DNA of 64,000 bases from Larix kaempferi (Eukaryota; Streptophyta; Pinopsida; Pinales; Pinaceae). The stretch lies in contig BSBM01000602.1 in assembly GCA_027924585.1 (NCBI GenBank), forward strand, positions 10,477,501 to 10,541,500, in the 5' to 3' direction. Below are positions 45,491 to 58,386 of this stretch, piece by piece. Below the pieces are notes generated by a model, which saw nothing but the letters and a program-made list of their open reading frames with translations, did no database searches and had not been told where the DNA came from. The position numbers and the translations under genes were made by a program. Each line of letters begins with the position of its first letter. Positions within the stretch are counted from its first letter, which is position 1.

Positions 45491-46735
45491 GTTTTCTCTT
45501 CATAATCTAAAAGAATGGTTAAAAAATTGAAGATAAGGAAGCATATAAGTGTGGAAGGGTACTTTGGTAAGATGAGAGAAAGAGAAGATTAGGAAGTAGA
45601 AAATTAGGGAAGAGTTATATGTTTCTTGGAAATATTTAATTTTATAAAAGTATTTAGTTTTTTTTCTATGCTTGTTTTTAATAATTATATTTCTTAACTC
45701 AAAAAATATTTTTTTTGTTTTTATTTTAACTTTGCACAATTTTCATATTTTTAGTGAGCATTGTGAAATTTTCATAATTTTTTTATAATTTAAAATATAA
45801 ATTTTCTGTAACTTATTTTAAGTTTGCTCATTTTCATACTTTTATTAAGCATCGTGAAATTTTCATAATTTTCTTCTAGTATTTTAAAAATTAACACTTA
45901 ATTTTTCATATTGTTTTCTTGTATAGAATTTAAAGAGATGTACTTTTTGTCAATGTTATTCTTAATAATTTAGTTTCTTTTTTCCATATTAAAATAGTTA
46001 GGATTAATAATTAAGAGTTTGTTGAAATAGTTCAGAGTTCAAGTTAATAATTATGAGTATGTTGAAATATGTTAGGATTAGTTTTCTCTTCATAATCTAA
46101 AAGATTGGTTAAAAGATTGAAGATAAGGAAGCATATAAGTGTGGAAGGGTACTTTGGTAAGATGAGAGAAAGAGAAGATCAGATAGGAAGTAGAAAACTA
46201 GGGAAGAGTTATATGTTTCATGGAAATATTTAATTTTATAAAAGTATTTAGTTTTTTTTCTATGCTTGTTTTTAATAATTATATTTCTTAACTCAAAAAA
46301 TATTTGTTTGTTTTTATTTTAACTTTGCTCATTTTTCATATTTTTAGTGAACATTGTGAAATTTTCATAATTTTTTTCTAATTTAAAAACTAAATTTTGT
46401 GTAACTTATTTTAACTTTCCTCATTTTCATACTTTTACTAAGCATTGTGAAATTTTTATAATTTTCTTCTAGTATTTTAAAAATTAACACTTAATTTTCC
46501 ATATTGTTTTCTTGTATAGAATTTTAAGAGATGACGTGAAATGTATATTTTCTTGTAATTAGTACTATGATGTTTTACATAGAGACTTGATACATACTTT
46601 TTGTCAATGTTATTCTTAATAATTTAGTTTCTTTTCTCCATATTAAAATAGTTAGGATTAATAATTAAGAGTTTGTTGAAATAGTTGAGAGTTCAAGTTA
46701 ATAATTATGAGTATGTTGAAATAGGTTAGAGTTCT
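45491..46735 (+). repeat. ~590-bp tandem duplication
   Basis: GTTTTCTCTTCATAATCTAA starts each copy (45491 and 46081), followed in both by GGAAGGGTACTTTGGTAAGA, AGAGTTATATGTTTC, CATTGTGAAATTTTCATAAT and TTGTTGAAATAGTT. Copy 2 has an extra ~55 bp near 46520-46590. Very AT-rich; no gene. Confidence 0.92.
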
Positions 46736-47282
46736 AGTTAATCGTTCTTAGTTTAAAGCTTTGTTAGATTATAAATTGCTATCTTGTTTGCTTTTGGTAA
46801 ATTGTTTTTCAATGTTTTTTTCATGGTTATATATAAAAATTTAATTGAAATATTTAAATGAGAATAACATTGTAGAAAATATTTTTTATGAATATTAAAT
46901 TGTATATATATTTTATATTGTTTGCATTAGTATGTTGACCATAGGGGTTTTATTGAAAGTCTTGTATAGAGTGTTTTCAAAGGACCATTTTGGGAAATTG
47001 CCTGGAAACAATTTCCTAACTCGGTATCTTGACACATGTGCCTTTGTTGTAGCTGGAAACTGGGACGCCGTTGCGCTAGTAATAGGTGGAGGGAGGTAAC
47101 TCCCAGAGAAGCCCTCCCAGTACGCCCCAAGTTGGGTGGTCGACCATGTATACACAAGGTTTTTAAAGTGGTCTAACGAGGGACCCCCCTTTGTTGACAC
47201 TCTATTCAAGCAACCTAGGAGTTAGGATTTCTTTCCTTGGTAATTATAAATTTAACCTCCTCTAAACCTTAGTTACATTAGC
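46736..47282. other. Unassigned segment before the CT array
   Basis: 46913-47209 is less AT-rich than its surroundings and has overlapping minus-strand open frames of 98 and 76 codons without known motifs. It could be LTR or leader debris, as it reads like transcript-leader sequence. No firm call. Confidence 0.35.
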
Positions 47283-47774
47283 CACTCTCATCCATTCTCT
47301 CTCTCTCTCTCTCCCTCTCTCTCTTAACCCCTAACCCACAATATCTTTATCTCTCTCTAAACAACTAACCCCACCCTTAACCCCCAATCTCTCTCTCTCT
47401 AAAACCCTAACACCTCTTTCTCTCTCTCTAAATCCTAAGCCCCAATATCTCTCTCTCCCTAAACCCATAACCACTAATATCTCTCTCTCTAAACTCCTAA
47501 CATCCAATCACTCCGCTCTCTCTCTAAAATCCTCACCTCCAAATCTCTCTCTCTCTGCCACTAAACCTATAACCCCCAATCTCCCTCTCTTTAAACCTCT
47601 AACCCACAATATCTCTCTCTTTGTCCATAAATCGCTAACCTCCAATCTCACTCTCTCTCTCTCTCTCTCTCAATCCTTAAACACCAATATCTCTCTCTAA
47701 ACCACTAACCCCCAATCTCTCTCTAAACCCCGAATCCCTATTCTCTCACTCACTCTCTAAACCTTTAACCCTCA

Positions 47775-47817
<43 letters not shown>

Positions 47818-47998
47818 AACATCTCTCTCTCTCTCTAAACACCTAAACTCCAATCTCTCTCTCTCTCTCTCTCTATAGATGCCTCTCTCTCTCTCTCTCT
47901 ATATATATATATCTACCTATCAATTATTTATCTATCTAAATGTATAAACCCTAAACTCTCTCTCTCTCTCTCTCTAAACCCCTGACCCCAATATTTTT

Positions 47999-48038
<40 letters not shown>

Positions 48039-49811
48039 CTAACGACCACTATCCCTATTTCCATATCTCTCTCTTCAAACCCCTAAACCACAATCTCTAT
48101 ATCTCTCTCTAAACCCCTAATCCTCTCTCTCTCTCTCTAAACCCTCAATCTACTATCTCTCACTCTAACCCCTAATCCTTAATCTCTCTCTCTCTCTCTA
48201 AACCCCTAACCTCCAATCTCTCTCTCTCTCTCTCAACTCCTAACCACCAGTCTCAATCATTATATAACTCTCTCTCTAAACACATTACCCCTATATCTCT
48301 ATCTCTCTCTAAACCCCTAACCCCCAATCTCTAACTCTCTCTCTTAACCACTAATCCTCAATCTCTCTCTAAACCCCTAACCTCCAATCTCTCTCTCTCT
48401 CTCTCTCTCTCTAAAACCCTAAAAATCCAAATCCCTCTCTCTCTCTCTCTCTCAATCCTTAACCCCAAGTTTCTCTCTCTCCCTTTCTCTCTAAACCCCA
48501 ACCACAAATTTGTCTCCCTCTGAAATTCTAATCCCCAATATCTCCAGCTTTCTCTCTCTAAAGCATTAGCCCTCAATCTCTCTCTCTCTATAAACCCCTA
48601 ATCCCCAATTCTCTCTCTCTAAACCCATAACCACCAATTTCTCTATTTTTATCTCTTTGTCTCTTTCTCAAATCTCATAACCACCAATCCCTCTATCTCT
48701 CTCTAAACCATTAACCCCCGATATCTCTCTCTTTGAAAGCCTAATCCTCAATCTCTGTCTTCCTATATCGCTCTCTCTAAACCTCGAAACCCCAATCTCC
48801 CTCTCTCTCACTAAACCCTAACCATCATTCTCTCTCTCTCTCTCTAAACAAATAACCCCACCCCCAACCTCCAATATTTCTCTTTATAAAACCCTAACAC
48901 TAAATCTCTCTCTCTCTCTCTCTCAACCGCTAACCACTAATCTCTCTCATTCCATCTCTCTCTCTCTCCAAATCCTTAACCCCCAATCTCTCTCTCTCTA
49001 AACCCCTAACACCCAATATATCTCTTCCTATCACTCTCTCTCTAAACACCAAACCCCCAATATCCCTCTCTCTCTCTAAACCCCTAACCAGCATTCTATC
49101 TCATATATCTCTCTCTCTAAACCCCTAACCCTCAATCTCTCTGTCTTTCTCTCTCTCTCTAAACCACTAACCCCCAATATATATCTATCTCTCTAAACCA
49201 TTAATCCCCAATCTATCCCTCTCTAAGCCTCTAAACCCCAATCTCCTTCTCTCCAAACGCCTAACCCCGAATATCTTTGTCCCTTTCTCTCTCTCTTTCA
49301 CTCTCTCTTTATCTATATATATATCTATCTATATAAACCCCTAACCCTTAACCCCCGATATCTCTCTCTCTCTCTCTCAACCCTAACCACTAATCTCCCT
49401 CTCTCTAAACTCCTAACACCCAATCGCTCTATCTTTATCTTTATAAAGCATTAACACTCAAACTCTCACTCTCTCTAAACCATTAATCCCCAACTATCTC
49501 TCTCTCACTAAAACCCTAATACATAATATTTCTCTCCCTCTCTCTAAACCCCTAACCACCAATATCTCTCTCTCTAAACCCATAACTCCTAATCTCTCTA
49601 TATATATCTCTAAACTACTAACCCCCAATATCTCTCTCTATAAACCCCTAACCCTCAATATCTCTCTTCTTATCTCCCTCTCACTCTAAACCCTGAACCC
49701 CCAATCTCCCTCTCTCACTAAACCCTAACCACCATTCTCTCTCTTTCAATCTCCCTCTCTAAACTTCTAACCACCATTTTCTTTATCTCTCTCTAAACAA
49801 CTAACCCCCAA

Positions 49812-49853
<42 letters not shown>

Positions 49854-49936
49854 AGCCCCTAAAACCCTATATATATATATATATTTAAGCCCCTAATCCC
49901 CAATCTCTCTCTATGCCTCCCTAAGCCACTAACACC

Positions 49937-49976
<40 letters not shown>

Positions 49977-51646
49977 CTAACCCACAATATCTCTCTCCCT
50001 GAACCCTTAACACCATTTTCTCTCTCTCTCTCTCTAAACACCTGACCTCAATCTCTCTATATCTCTCTAGAAAACTAACCCCACCCCTAGCTACCAATCT
50101 CTCTCTCTCTCTAAACCCCTAACCCCCGTGCTCTATCTCTCTCTCTCTCTCAATCTAAACCTCTAACCCTCTCTCTCTCTCTCTCTCTCTCTAAACAACT
50201 AACCTCCTATCTCTCCCTCTCTCTAAACCCCTAACCCCCAATCTCTCTCTCTCTCTCGCTCTCTCTCTCTCTCTCCCTTAATCCCTAACCCCCAATCGCT
50301 CTTTCTCTCTCGCTAAACCCCTAACCGCCATTCTCTCTCTCTCTCTCTCTCTCTAAACACCTAACCCCCAATCTCTCTCTCTCTCTCTCTCTCTAAACAC
50401 CTACCACCATTCTCTCTCTCTCTCTCTAAAATCCTAGCCCCCAATCTCTTTACCTCTCGCTAAAACCCTAACCCCCAATCTCTCAGTCTCTAAACCCCTA
50501 AACCTCAATCTCTCTCTTCTTATATCTTCATCTCTAAACCCTGAACCCCTTATCTCTCTATCTCTCTCTAAACCCCTAACCCCCAATCTCTATCTCTCTC
50601 TCTAAACCCCTAACCTCCAATATCTCTCTCTCTCTATTCCCCTAAACCCAAATTTCTCTTTCTCTCTCTCTCTAAACCCCTAATCTCTCTCTCTCTCTCT
50701 CTAAACCCCTAACTCCCAATCTCTCTCTCTCTCCCTCTCTCTCTAAACCCTCACCAAAAATTTGTCGCTCTCTCTGGAATTCTAATCCCCAATCTCTCTG
50801 TATTTCTCTCTCTAAAGCATTAAATCCCAATCTCTCTCTCTCTCTAAAACCCTGACACCTAATCTTTCTCTCTCTCTATAAACCCCTAACCACCAATTTC
50901 TCTCTTTCTATCTCTATATCTCTCTCTCGAAACCCATAACCACCAATCTCTCTATCTCTCTTTAAACCACTAACCCCCAATATAGCTCTCTTTAAAATCC
51001 TAATTCCCAATCTTTGTCTTCCTATATCCCTCTCACTCTAAACCTTAAAACCCCAATCTCCCTCTCTCTCACTAAACCCTAACCACCATTCTCTCTCTCT
51101 CTCTCTCTAAATCCCTGACACCCATTCTCTCTATCTCTCTCTAAATAAATAATCCCACCCCTAACCTACAATATCTCTCTTTATAAAACCCTCTCTCTCT
51201 CTCTCAAGCACTAACCACTAATCTCTCTCATTCCATCTCTCTCTCTCTCTCTCTAAAAACCCCTAACCCCTAATATCTATATCTCTCTCCAAACTTGTAA
51301 CCTACGATCTCTCTCTCTCAAAACCCCTAACACCCAATATATCTCTTTCTATTACTCTCTCTCCAAAAACTAAATCATCAATCTCCCTCTTTCTCTCTAA
51401 ACCCCTGACCAACATTCTCTCTCATCTATCTTTCTCTCTAAACCCATAACCCCCAATATCTCTATCTCTCTCTAAACAACTAACCCCCAATCTCTCTCTC
51501 TCTCAGCACCTAATCCCCAATCTCTCTCTATGTATCTCTAAACCACTAACACCCAAACTCTCTATCTCTCTCTCTCTTTTTATATCTTCCTCTCTAAACC
51601 CTGAACCCCCAATCTACCTCTCTATCCGTAAACCCTGAACCACCAT

Positions 51647-51677
<31 letters not shown>

Positions 51678-51846
51678 AAACACCTAATCACTAGTCTCTC
51701 TATCTATCTAAGCAACTAACCCCAAATATATCCCTCTCCATCTATTTATTTGAGCCCCTAACCCCCAACCTCTCTCTCTCTCTCTCTCTAAATCCTTAAG
51801 CCCCAATATCTCTCTCCCTAAACCCCTAACCCTCAATCTCTCTCTC
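47283..51846. repeat. 4.6-kb (CT)n / telomere-like composite array
   Basis: Same composition as the array at the window start, with its left boundary visible here. CT runs of 8-40 nt alternate with TAAACCCCTAACCCCCAAT-like words, about 100 of them. Some pure CTCT and TATATA runs occur (for example 47795-47815 and 49830-49880). The last ~920 bp before 51579 match 1-926, and 51580-51846 is array present only in copy B. No coding content. The complementary strand is a long GAGA-type purine array. Confidence 0.95.
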
Positions 51847-52220
51847 TGTTAGGAACCCATGTCTTTACTTTGTTAGTAGGATGTTGTTGGACGCATATGC
51901 TTTGTAAGTCGTCCCGTAGTAATTGTTGATCAATAGTTTGTGTTATTGTTGTTGGCGCATATGCTTTGTAAGTCGCCCGTAGTATTGTTGATCCATAGTT
52001 TGTAACGGCCCATGGTTTCGACCCATAGTATTGGCGCCTAGAATTAGTATATAAGTGTGTGTTGAGACCTATGAAGGCACCGTGAAGTTATTGTATTGAG
52101 CTTGCTCAAAGGAGGTTGCCCCCTCGAAGTGGCCTGTGATCAATACAAAAGTGATTCTGAGTTCTGTCATTTCTGCTATTTCGCGTATTCTTGTTAATTA
52201 ATTGTTGCAGGTGCCTCACA
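51847..52220 (+). mobile_element. Complete-looking LTR, ~374 bp, set in the CT array (copy B)
   Basis: It starts TGTTAGGAACCC directly after CTCTCTC and ends GCCTCACA 2 nt before a tRNA-Met primer-binding site. Within it a ~52-bp segment with CGCATATGCTTTGTAAGTCG and CCGTAGT is repeated (about 51890-51940 and 51953-52004). TATATAAG near 52049 may be the promoter TATA. No matching 3' LTR was found in the window. Confidence 0.7.
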
Positions 52221-52222
52221 TC

Positions 52223-52234
52223 TGGTATCAGAGC
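52223..52234 (+). other. Primer-binding site, tRNA-Met type (copy B)
   Basis: TGGTATCAGAGC, 2 nt after the LTR end, as in copy A. Confidence 0.8.
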
Positions 52235-52876
52235 ACTTTCTTGGGCTTGCTGGGTGAAATTTCTGCCAAATTTTTTTTCGCATCTGTTGCAGGTTCGGAT
52301 TTGGGAATAATCCCTATCCGCTTAACTGTGGGAAGTACTTGGGCATAAGCCCTAAAACTCATTGTGAGGATTACCACAAGAACCCCGAAGTAGCTGGCCC
52401 ATTGAGAGGACCTGCCGGCGAAAAGGGCAACGACCCCTACCTGATTGACTAGTTTCCACCCGTGAGGTAAACCAAGAGCTGTCGTTTGTGGCAAAGCGGT
52501 TATCAGTTTTACCTGAGCCGTGGAGTGAGGGGTACTGCCCCAATACGCATGCCGTCAGACAGCATTGGTGGCCGAGTGAAAACCCTGAACTGTTAGGAAG
52601 CCGCACATACCTGGGGTCCATATCTACCTTCAGCTGAACTATTGTCGATCACTGCTGCGCCGTTTCAGACCCATTTTGCAAGCCGTTCCAGATCCAGCCG
52701 TTCGGCGTTGTTCCAGAATCCTTCGAACCGGAGATCCCATTCTGCAAGCAGAGCCGTAGCCGCTCCAGTCTGTAAAAAAAAAAAAAAAAAAAAAAAAAAA
52801 CCCGAGCCGTAGCCGCTCCTGTCTGAAAAAAAGAAAAAAAAAAAAAAAAAAAGAAAAAAAAAAGAAGAAGAAAAAA
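52235..52876 (+). mobile_element. Retroelement leader with two poly(A) tracts (copy B)
   Basis: Equivalent of 1226-1844. The first A run is 52774-52800. The second (52826-52876) is longer than in copy A and interspersed with G, as expected for replication slippage in a homopolymer. The junction to the antisense LINE is at 52877. Confidence 0.6.
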
Positions 52877-54752
52877 GCCCTGCTCAAATCCTCAAAGTAC
52901 CTTGTCTTTTGGCCTCCCTAAGAGCCCTGCTCAAATCCTCTGCAACCAGGAGGAAAAGTAATGGGGACAATGGACAACCTTGTCTAAGACCTCTCTCTGA
53001 GTGAAAGAAGGGGGAGGCCGCCCCATTGATAAGTACAGAGAAAGAAACCGTTGTAATACAACTCATGATCCACCTGATAAAACCAATACCAAAACCCAAA
53101 TGTGTGAGAAGCATACGAATATAAAGCCAACTTACTTTATCATGGGACTTGGATAAATCTATTTTGAGGATAGCTCCTTTAAGCTTCTTTGTTTTGATAC
53201 CGTGCAATCCTTCTTGGGCTATTCCAATAACCTCATGGATTTGTCTACCTTCCAAAAAACCAAAATTTTCTCCTGAAATATGTCTGGAAAAATACCTTTC
53301 AACCTTCTAGCTATGATTTTAGACACAACCTTGTAGACACAATTGCAAAGTGAGATAGGTCTAAAATCATTGAGTGAAGAAGGATTGTCATATTTGGGGA
53401 TCAAAGCAATGAAGGTTTAATTGAAACAGGCCGGAATCCTCCCAGTGAGTCTTGTATCCTCCACCACCTGAAGTAGATCCTCCCAAAGAAAATCATACAA
53501 AGCCAGGAGAAATTTGATGGACCAACCATCCGGTCTCGGGCTCTTGTCTTTTTGGAAGCTGTGTAGGGATGATTTTAATTCTTCTTCAGAAATATCATCC
53601 ATCAATGCTCGATTATCATCCTCTTCCACAAAATGAGGAAAGAGTTGTGCCACTCTGATCACCTCCGCTGCTGTGGCCTGATTAGGAGCCCTAAAGAGTT
53701 CCTCAAAATGATCCACCCCCACCCTAGCCATCCCTTCAAATGAAGTTTGTGGCTCACCAAGAGCGTTATCTAGGATCCAGATAGTATTCGCACCTACCCT
53801 TCCTTTTGTGTAGGCATGAAAGAACTTTGTGTTCTCATCCCCTGCTTCCAACCAAGTCGCTCTGCTCTTAAGTTGCCAGGTTTCTTCTTTTTCGAGTAGA
53901 AGGATGTTTCTCCTTCCTTCCAACCTTACCAAAAGTTCTTTGGACTCCCGAGTTGTCAAGTCTCCTCCCTCTTCATCATAAATCTTGGAAAGATCCTCCT
54001 CAATCAGTTTAAGTTCTCTGTCCTCTCTGATTCTCTTAACATGTGCCCAGTCTTTAATAGGGCCTTTAACCCTCTTTAAATTTGTAGCAAATTGAAAGGA
54101 GGTTGAGATATTAGCCCTAGGATAGAAAGGTACCCACACGGAATGTACCAAGGTAAAGAAGGAATCATCTTTCAACTAGGTTTTATTAAACTTTAGAGGA
54201 CCAAGAGGTTTGGGAGGTCCAGGACGAAGTTCAATAAAAATAGGAAAGTGGTCAGAGGCTCCCCCCGATCCCACCCATTGTCTCAAGAGAAAGAATTTGT
54301 CCACCAAGTGTTCCGATACTAAGAACCGGTCCAACCTCTTTGCCATCTTGCTATCGGCGCTAGCTTGATTGTTTCTCCAAGTAGGTTTGAGTTTTAAGGG
54401 CTCAATGTCAATCAAGTTTTTATCAGCTAGTCTCTGAGAGAAAAAACTGGCCAAAGGATCATGCCGAGCCCTAGGCCCCCAAACTTCCCATTGACCCAAT
54501 GAAAAGTTCAAATCACCACCCAATAGTATAGATTCCCCCAATAGCCAGGCCTCCAAAATGACCACGAACATCCAAATTTTCAAACGACCATCCACAGAAC
54601 CAAATCTCCAATCTCGCCTTCACCATCTCCCCATCGCCCATAGTTTCTTGTAGTAAAATGATGTCCGGGCAGTCTAAAGAGACCACCCTCCCGAGTGCTG
54701 ATCTTTTATGGGGCCCAACCAGACCTCGACAATTGAAGGACATAATTTTCAT
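52877..54752 (-). pseudogene. LINE ORF2 remnant (copy B)
   Basis: Minus strand. The start is better preserved than in copy A: MKIMSFNCRGLVGP at 54752, in frame with IILLQETMGDGE. A 173-bp deletion then removes the middle of the endonuclease (after FGGLAIG). GGDLNFSLG, KRLDRFLVS and SDHFPIF remain in a shifted frame (54595-54176). The RT part runs 54175-52884, with a private stop at about 53417, a 1-nt deletion near 53287 and the same loss of everything after GCPLSPLLF. The Trp codon that is a stop in copy A is intact here. Confidence 0.9.
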
Positions 54753-55813
54753 CAGTGACCCTTCTTCTGAGTTCGCACTACTCTAAGCGCCCGATCAATA
54801 GTCTGTTGTTTTCCTTCCAAAAGATCCAATCTAGCTTTGGATTGTGCCTTGGAGATAAAATACTTCCTCCCCCTACCTTTAGATGGCATAAATTTCCCAA
54901 TTCCCAAACCCCTAGAGGCTTGTTTGGTGGCAGAGCATAGGAAGTATCCAGAATCAGTGGATTCAGGAGGGGAAGACGGGGAAGCTTCCTCCCGAAAGGT
55001 CGGGTCAGGGTCCGGATTCAGGCAGGGAGAAACCTCCTCCAGGGAGGCAGGAGGGGATTCGATGAGAAGTTTAGTACCCACATCAGATTGGGGGGTGATA
55101 TTCAGATTTTTGAGGGTCTCAACCCAATCCATCCCAGGAAGTGAAACATTATTCATGTCAATTTTAATAGAAGGAGAAATGGAGGGAGGTGTAGTACCCA
55201 CAAACTGTATCCCCTGAGTGTGCAGTAGCTCAGTTGGTCCGACAAAGTACTCCTCAATAGGAGCAGGAAGATGCTCATCCTCCGAAGTAGGATCACGCAC
55301 CTACTCCCTTCCAGTATCCTCCTGTACCAACAGAGAATGGGCTGGCGAAGTAGTTCCAGCTGGTGCAGTTTTTTCAATCCCATCCGACCATTTGTGGCGA
55401 CCACCATTCCTAGTCCTGAGGGGAAGTTTGCATTCTGCCACTGGGTGTCCATAAGCGTGACATCTCCTGCATCTAAAAGGGACATATTCATAGTCCAAAT
55501 TTTGTACAAAGGTATATGGGCCCCAACTAAGCTTCATATCTTCCACAAGTCCTTCTCTGACATTCAGATTAACCAAGCTCCTTGCAACCTTCTTTTGTTT
55601 TGTATAGTGAGAAGAGTAATCCCCTTCCAGGTAGGTACCAAGAATGTTCCCAATACCTCTAAAGTGTCGTTCAGACCAGTAGTGTAAAGGAATCCCTGGG
55701 AGGCGAACCCAAAATGGTACAATGTCCAAGCGTTCCCTGCTAGCATTGAACATCGGGTGCCAGGGCTTAAGTAAAACAGGGCAATGATCCCAACTCCAGT
55801 TCCGATTTAGTAC
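54752..55813 (-). pseudogene. LINE ORF1 remnant (copy B)
   Basis: Minus strand. 55753-55301 is open through the DUF4283-like part and the zinc knuckle (RCRRCHAYGHPVAEC), without the stop seen at this point in copy A. The shared stop at about 55300 then separates the Pro/Ser/Glu-rich linker (55300-54752). The 5' end is lost by a 50-bp deletion relative to copy A. Confidence 0.8.
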
Positions 55814-55956
55814 ACAATGCTACAAACATGCAATTATTTCATCATTGACATGCTCCTTTAAGAAGCAACTTTTCTACAAACTATGAGTTTATATCTGCCT
55901 TACAAACAAAAGGAGAAAAATATAGTTCACAGGAAGGTAAGCAATTTCATATTGAT

Positions 55957-56053
55957 CATTGATGACCCGGTTATATTTTTTGATGGTGCAGCCTCCATGG
56001 GACAATGTGCAGTTGGGGGAACAATCATCCTGAACCAGGATCACTGTAACATC
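55957..56053 (+). pseudogene. RNase H-like fragment (copy B)
   Basis: Same frame as copy A, with VIFFDGAASMGQCAVGGTI; only one residue differs just before it. Too short to be functional. Confidence 0.45.
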
Positions 56054-57463
56054 TCGATAATTTCATAAAAATTTAAATTTTTTCAAACAGCATTAAATGT
56101 TATCATTTCTATTGCGGAAGTAATAAATGCTTAAGAAGGTAGCAATGATTAGTTAAAACATTAAGCAAAGACAAATTAATTAATGAATATTTTTAGCTAA
56201 AGACATTTAAATATTGTGACACGTCATAATTCTTTTAACATACTTACGACACTGAAAAGTTTTGTGTTAACTGTAATTCCTAAGTAATGAGATCAGTGGT
56301 TCTAAATGTGATTATAAGTTGTGCACTGTTTGTACTAAAGTGAAATTTTGAAGGAGTGCTGACAGTTTGCTTCTTTGATGTCAAAGGGGTCCTGCACGGT
56401 ACCCTGGGGTTTACTTAGCTATGTTTAGCTAAGGCATTTGAATTCTATTTTCCTATGTGCAGAAAAACAGGTAAGAATTCCTACAACAGCAAGAATTTAG
56501 AGTACAAGATTCTTTCAAGAGTAACGTCATTGTATTGTGATAATTTCTAAGTATTTCTATGCAAAACAAGTTTGCTGGAGGTATGGATATTTTGGTTCCT
56601 ATTCTTATTTTCAAGATGGCTTACAACGTTCCAAAGTACTGAAATCACATCGTCAAATGTGTTTATATTGCTATTATTGTAAATATCAAAACAGTGTTAC
56701 AATTGTCCATATATAATTCTATTTGAAATCTCGAGGAAATAGTGTTTATAGTAAATCAAATGAAACTATCAAAATATATTTTTGTATCAACAAGTCTGTA
56801 GAATATTCCTAAGTCTCATATTTATCAATGATTTAAAAATGCATGGCTAAAGCATGAAACCAAATAGACTTTTCCCTAAGGTCTAAACACCTACTATAGA
56901 GATGATATAATGTGGCATATGGTAATTATGCAAATATATATTCAAACATTGTGTATATTAACTATTATTATGTTACTATTGGATTTCAATACAATATCAC
57001 GATGTATTCACTAAAATGGAAATGTAATGTGACATAAAAACTATGCATTCATACATAATATGAAACAAGTATTCAATCCTTCAGAACTATATTGATTGAG
57101 CATTGATGTGATGATATTGACATATACTACTAATGTTACGATGCCTATACAAACTTTGATAACACAAATATGAAATGTAAACTATAGTCTAACACTGTAA
57201 TGATTTGATCGTGATAGGGTATTTAAATTTGGTACTTAGGAAGGCTTCCAACTGTCGGTATCAACCTAAGCATTAACGTCATTTTACTGCAGGGTGAGGT
57301 GGAGGCTCAGTTGGATGATTTCCACGTGATGGAAAATACAATGTGTACACCATGCTGAGTTGTGCTATGTAATAGCCATTGATTTGTCGAGTTGGAAACA
57401 TGTTAGATGAATCAAATTAATGCAGTATTGATTGCAATAGTAGGCTCGGATATCATCATGCGT
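56054..57463. other. AT-rich non-coding stretch (copy B)
   Basis: Counterpart of 5241-6650 with scattered single-base differences; no gene seen. Confidence 0.5.
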
Positions 57464-58386
57464 TGTTGGAAAACAGTCTACCGTTGATCTCTGAAAGATC
57501 TAGGGCTTTGGAGAAACCCTAGTCTTTTGTGGTAAGTAGCACGAAAGTGCTTCTTAGCATTCATTTCGAGTTTTCGTGGTAAGGCTTGGAGAGCCGACCG
57601 TATTGCAACAATGTAGGGTTTTGGCGTTTACTGTTACGAGGTCTCCTCCCTTGGTCTCGTCGAAACTACGACCTGTGAGAGAATGTTTAAAAGTCTTAGG
57701 CTTTCAGTCTTTGTGAGAAAAGAGTAATGACACAGTCAATGTGACTGTGGAAATGTTCCGTTGATAGTTTGGTTTAGTGAATTTGTTTGAAGCTCGTTTC
57801 TCTAAGCATTTACAGTGGTTCCAAGAATTGAATCCTATTGATACTACAACTATGAACAGTCTCCGTCGTTTTGCTGGTGTGGAAAGACTCAAGCCAAGAA
57901 CACTCAAGTGAGGTAAGTTTTTGTTGATAGTAAAAGTAACACTGTAATATTGAAGTTCTTGCTGCGTTTCTCAAGTTTTAACCTATCAAAATGTAACTGG
58001 CAGGTTAAGTTCGCTGAAGGGTTGCTATGTTCAAACTCGGGTTGAGGATGCTGCAACACCCTTCTGGTAAGCCTTGGTGGTTCATATAAAAACCCTCGTA
58101 GGTACCTTTGGCATGGTGAAAACAAAATGACGAGAGTTGAAAAGTAATCCTTAACTGGAGTGATGGCCGTCTTTAAGTTTTTGTTTGAACAAAGTTGTAA
58201 AGAGGATAAGTCTTCGGTTTTGATGTTGATAACAACTCAGTGATGAGTTAGGTTTGTAGGCAAAGATAATGTATAAGTTTAGTTTTTGCTTTGTTTTAAC
58301 GAGGCTTCAAGTCTGCGTTGTTGTCACAAACCCAAATTTCTCGGTTAGTAAAAATGTGAATTTTTACTGAAAAACTTTTCCTAACA
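57464..58386. mobile_element. Possible LTR of about 923 bp (copy B)
   Basis: Counterpart of 6651-7574, with the same TGTTGGAAAA and CTTTTCCTAACA ends. Confidence 0.3.

Noticed and set aside
47283-51846. A true interstitial telomere
   Set aside because: The AAACCCTAA-like words are separated by CT runs and vary in C number; no stretch of regular 7-bp repeats exists.
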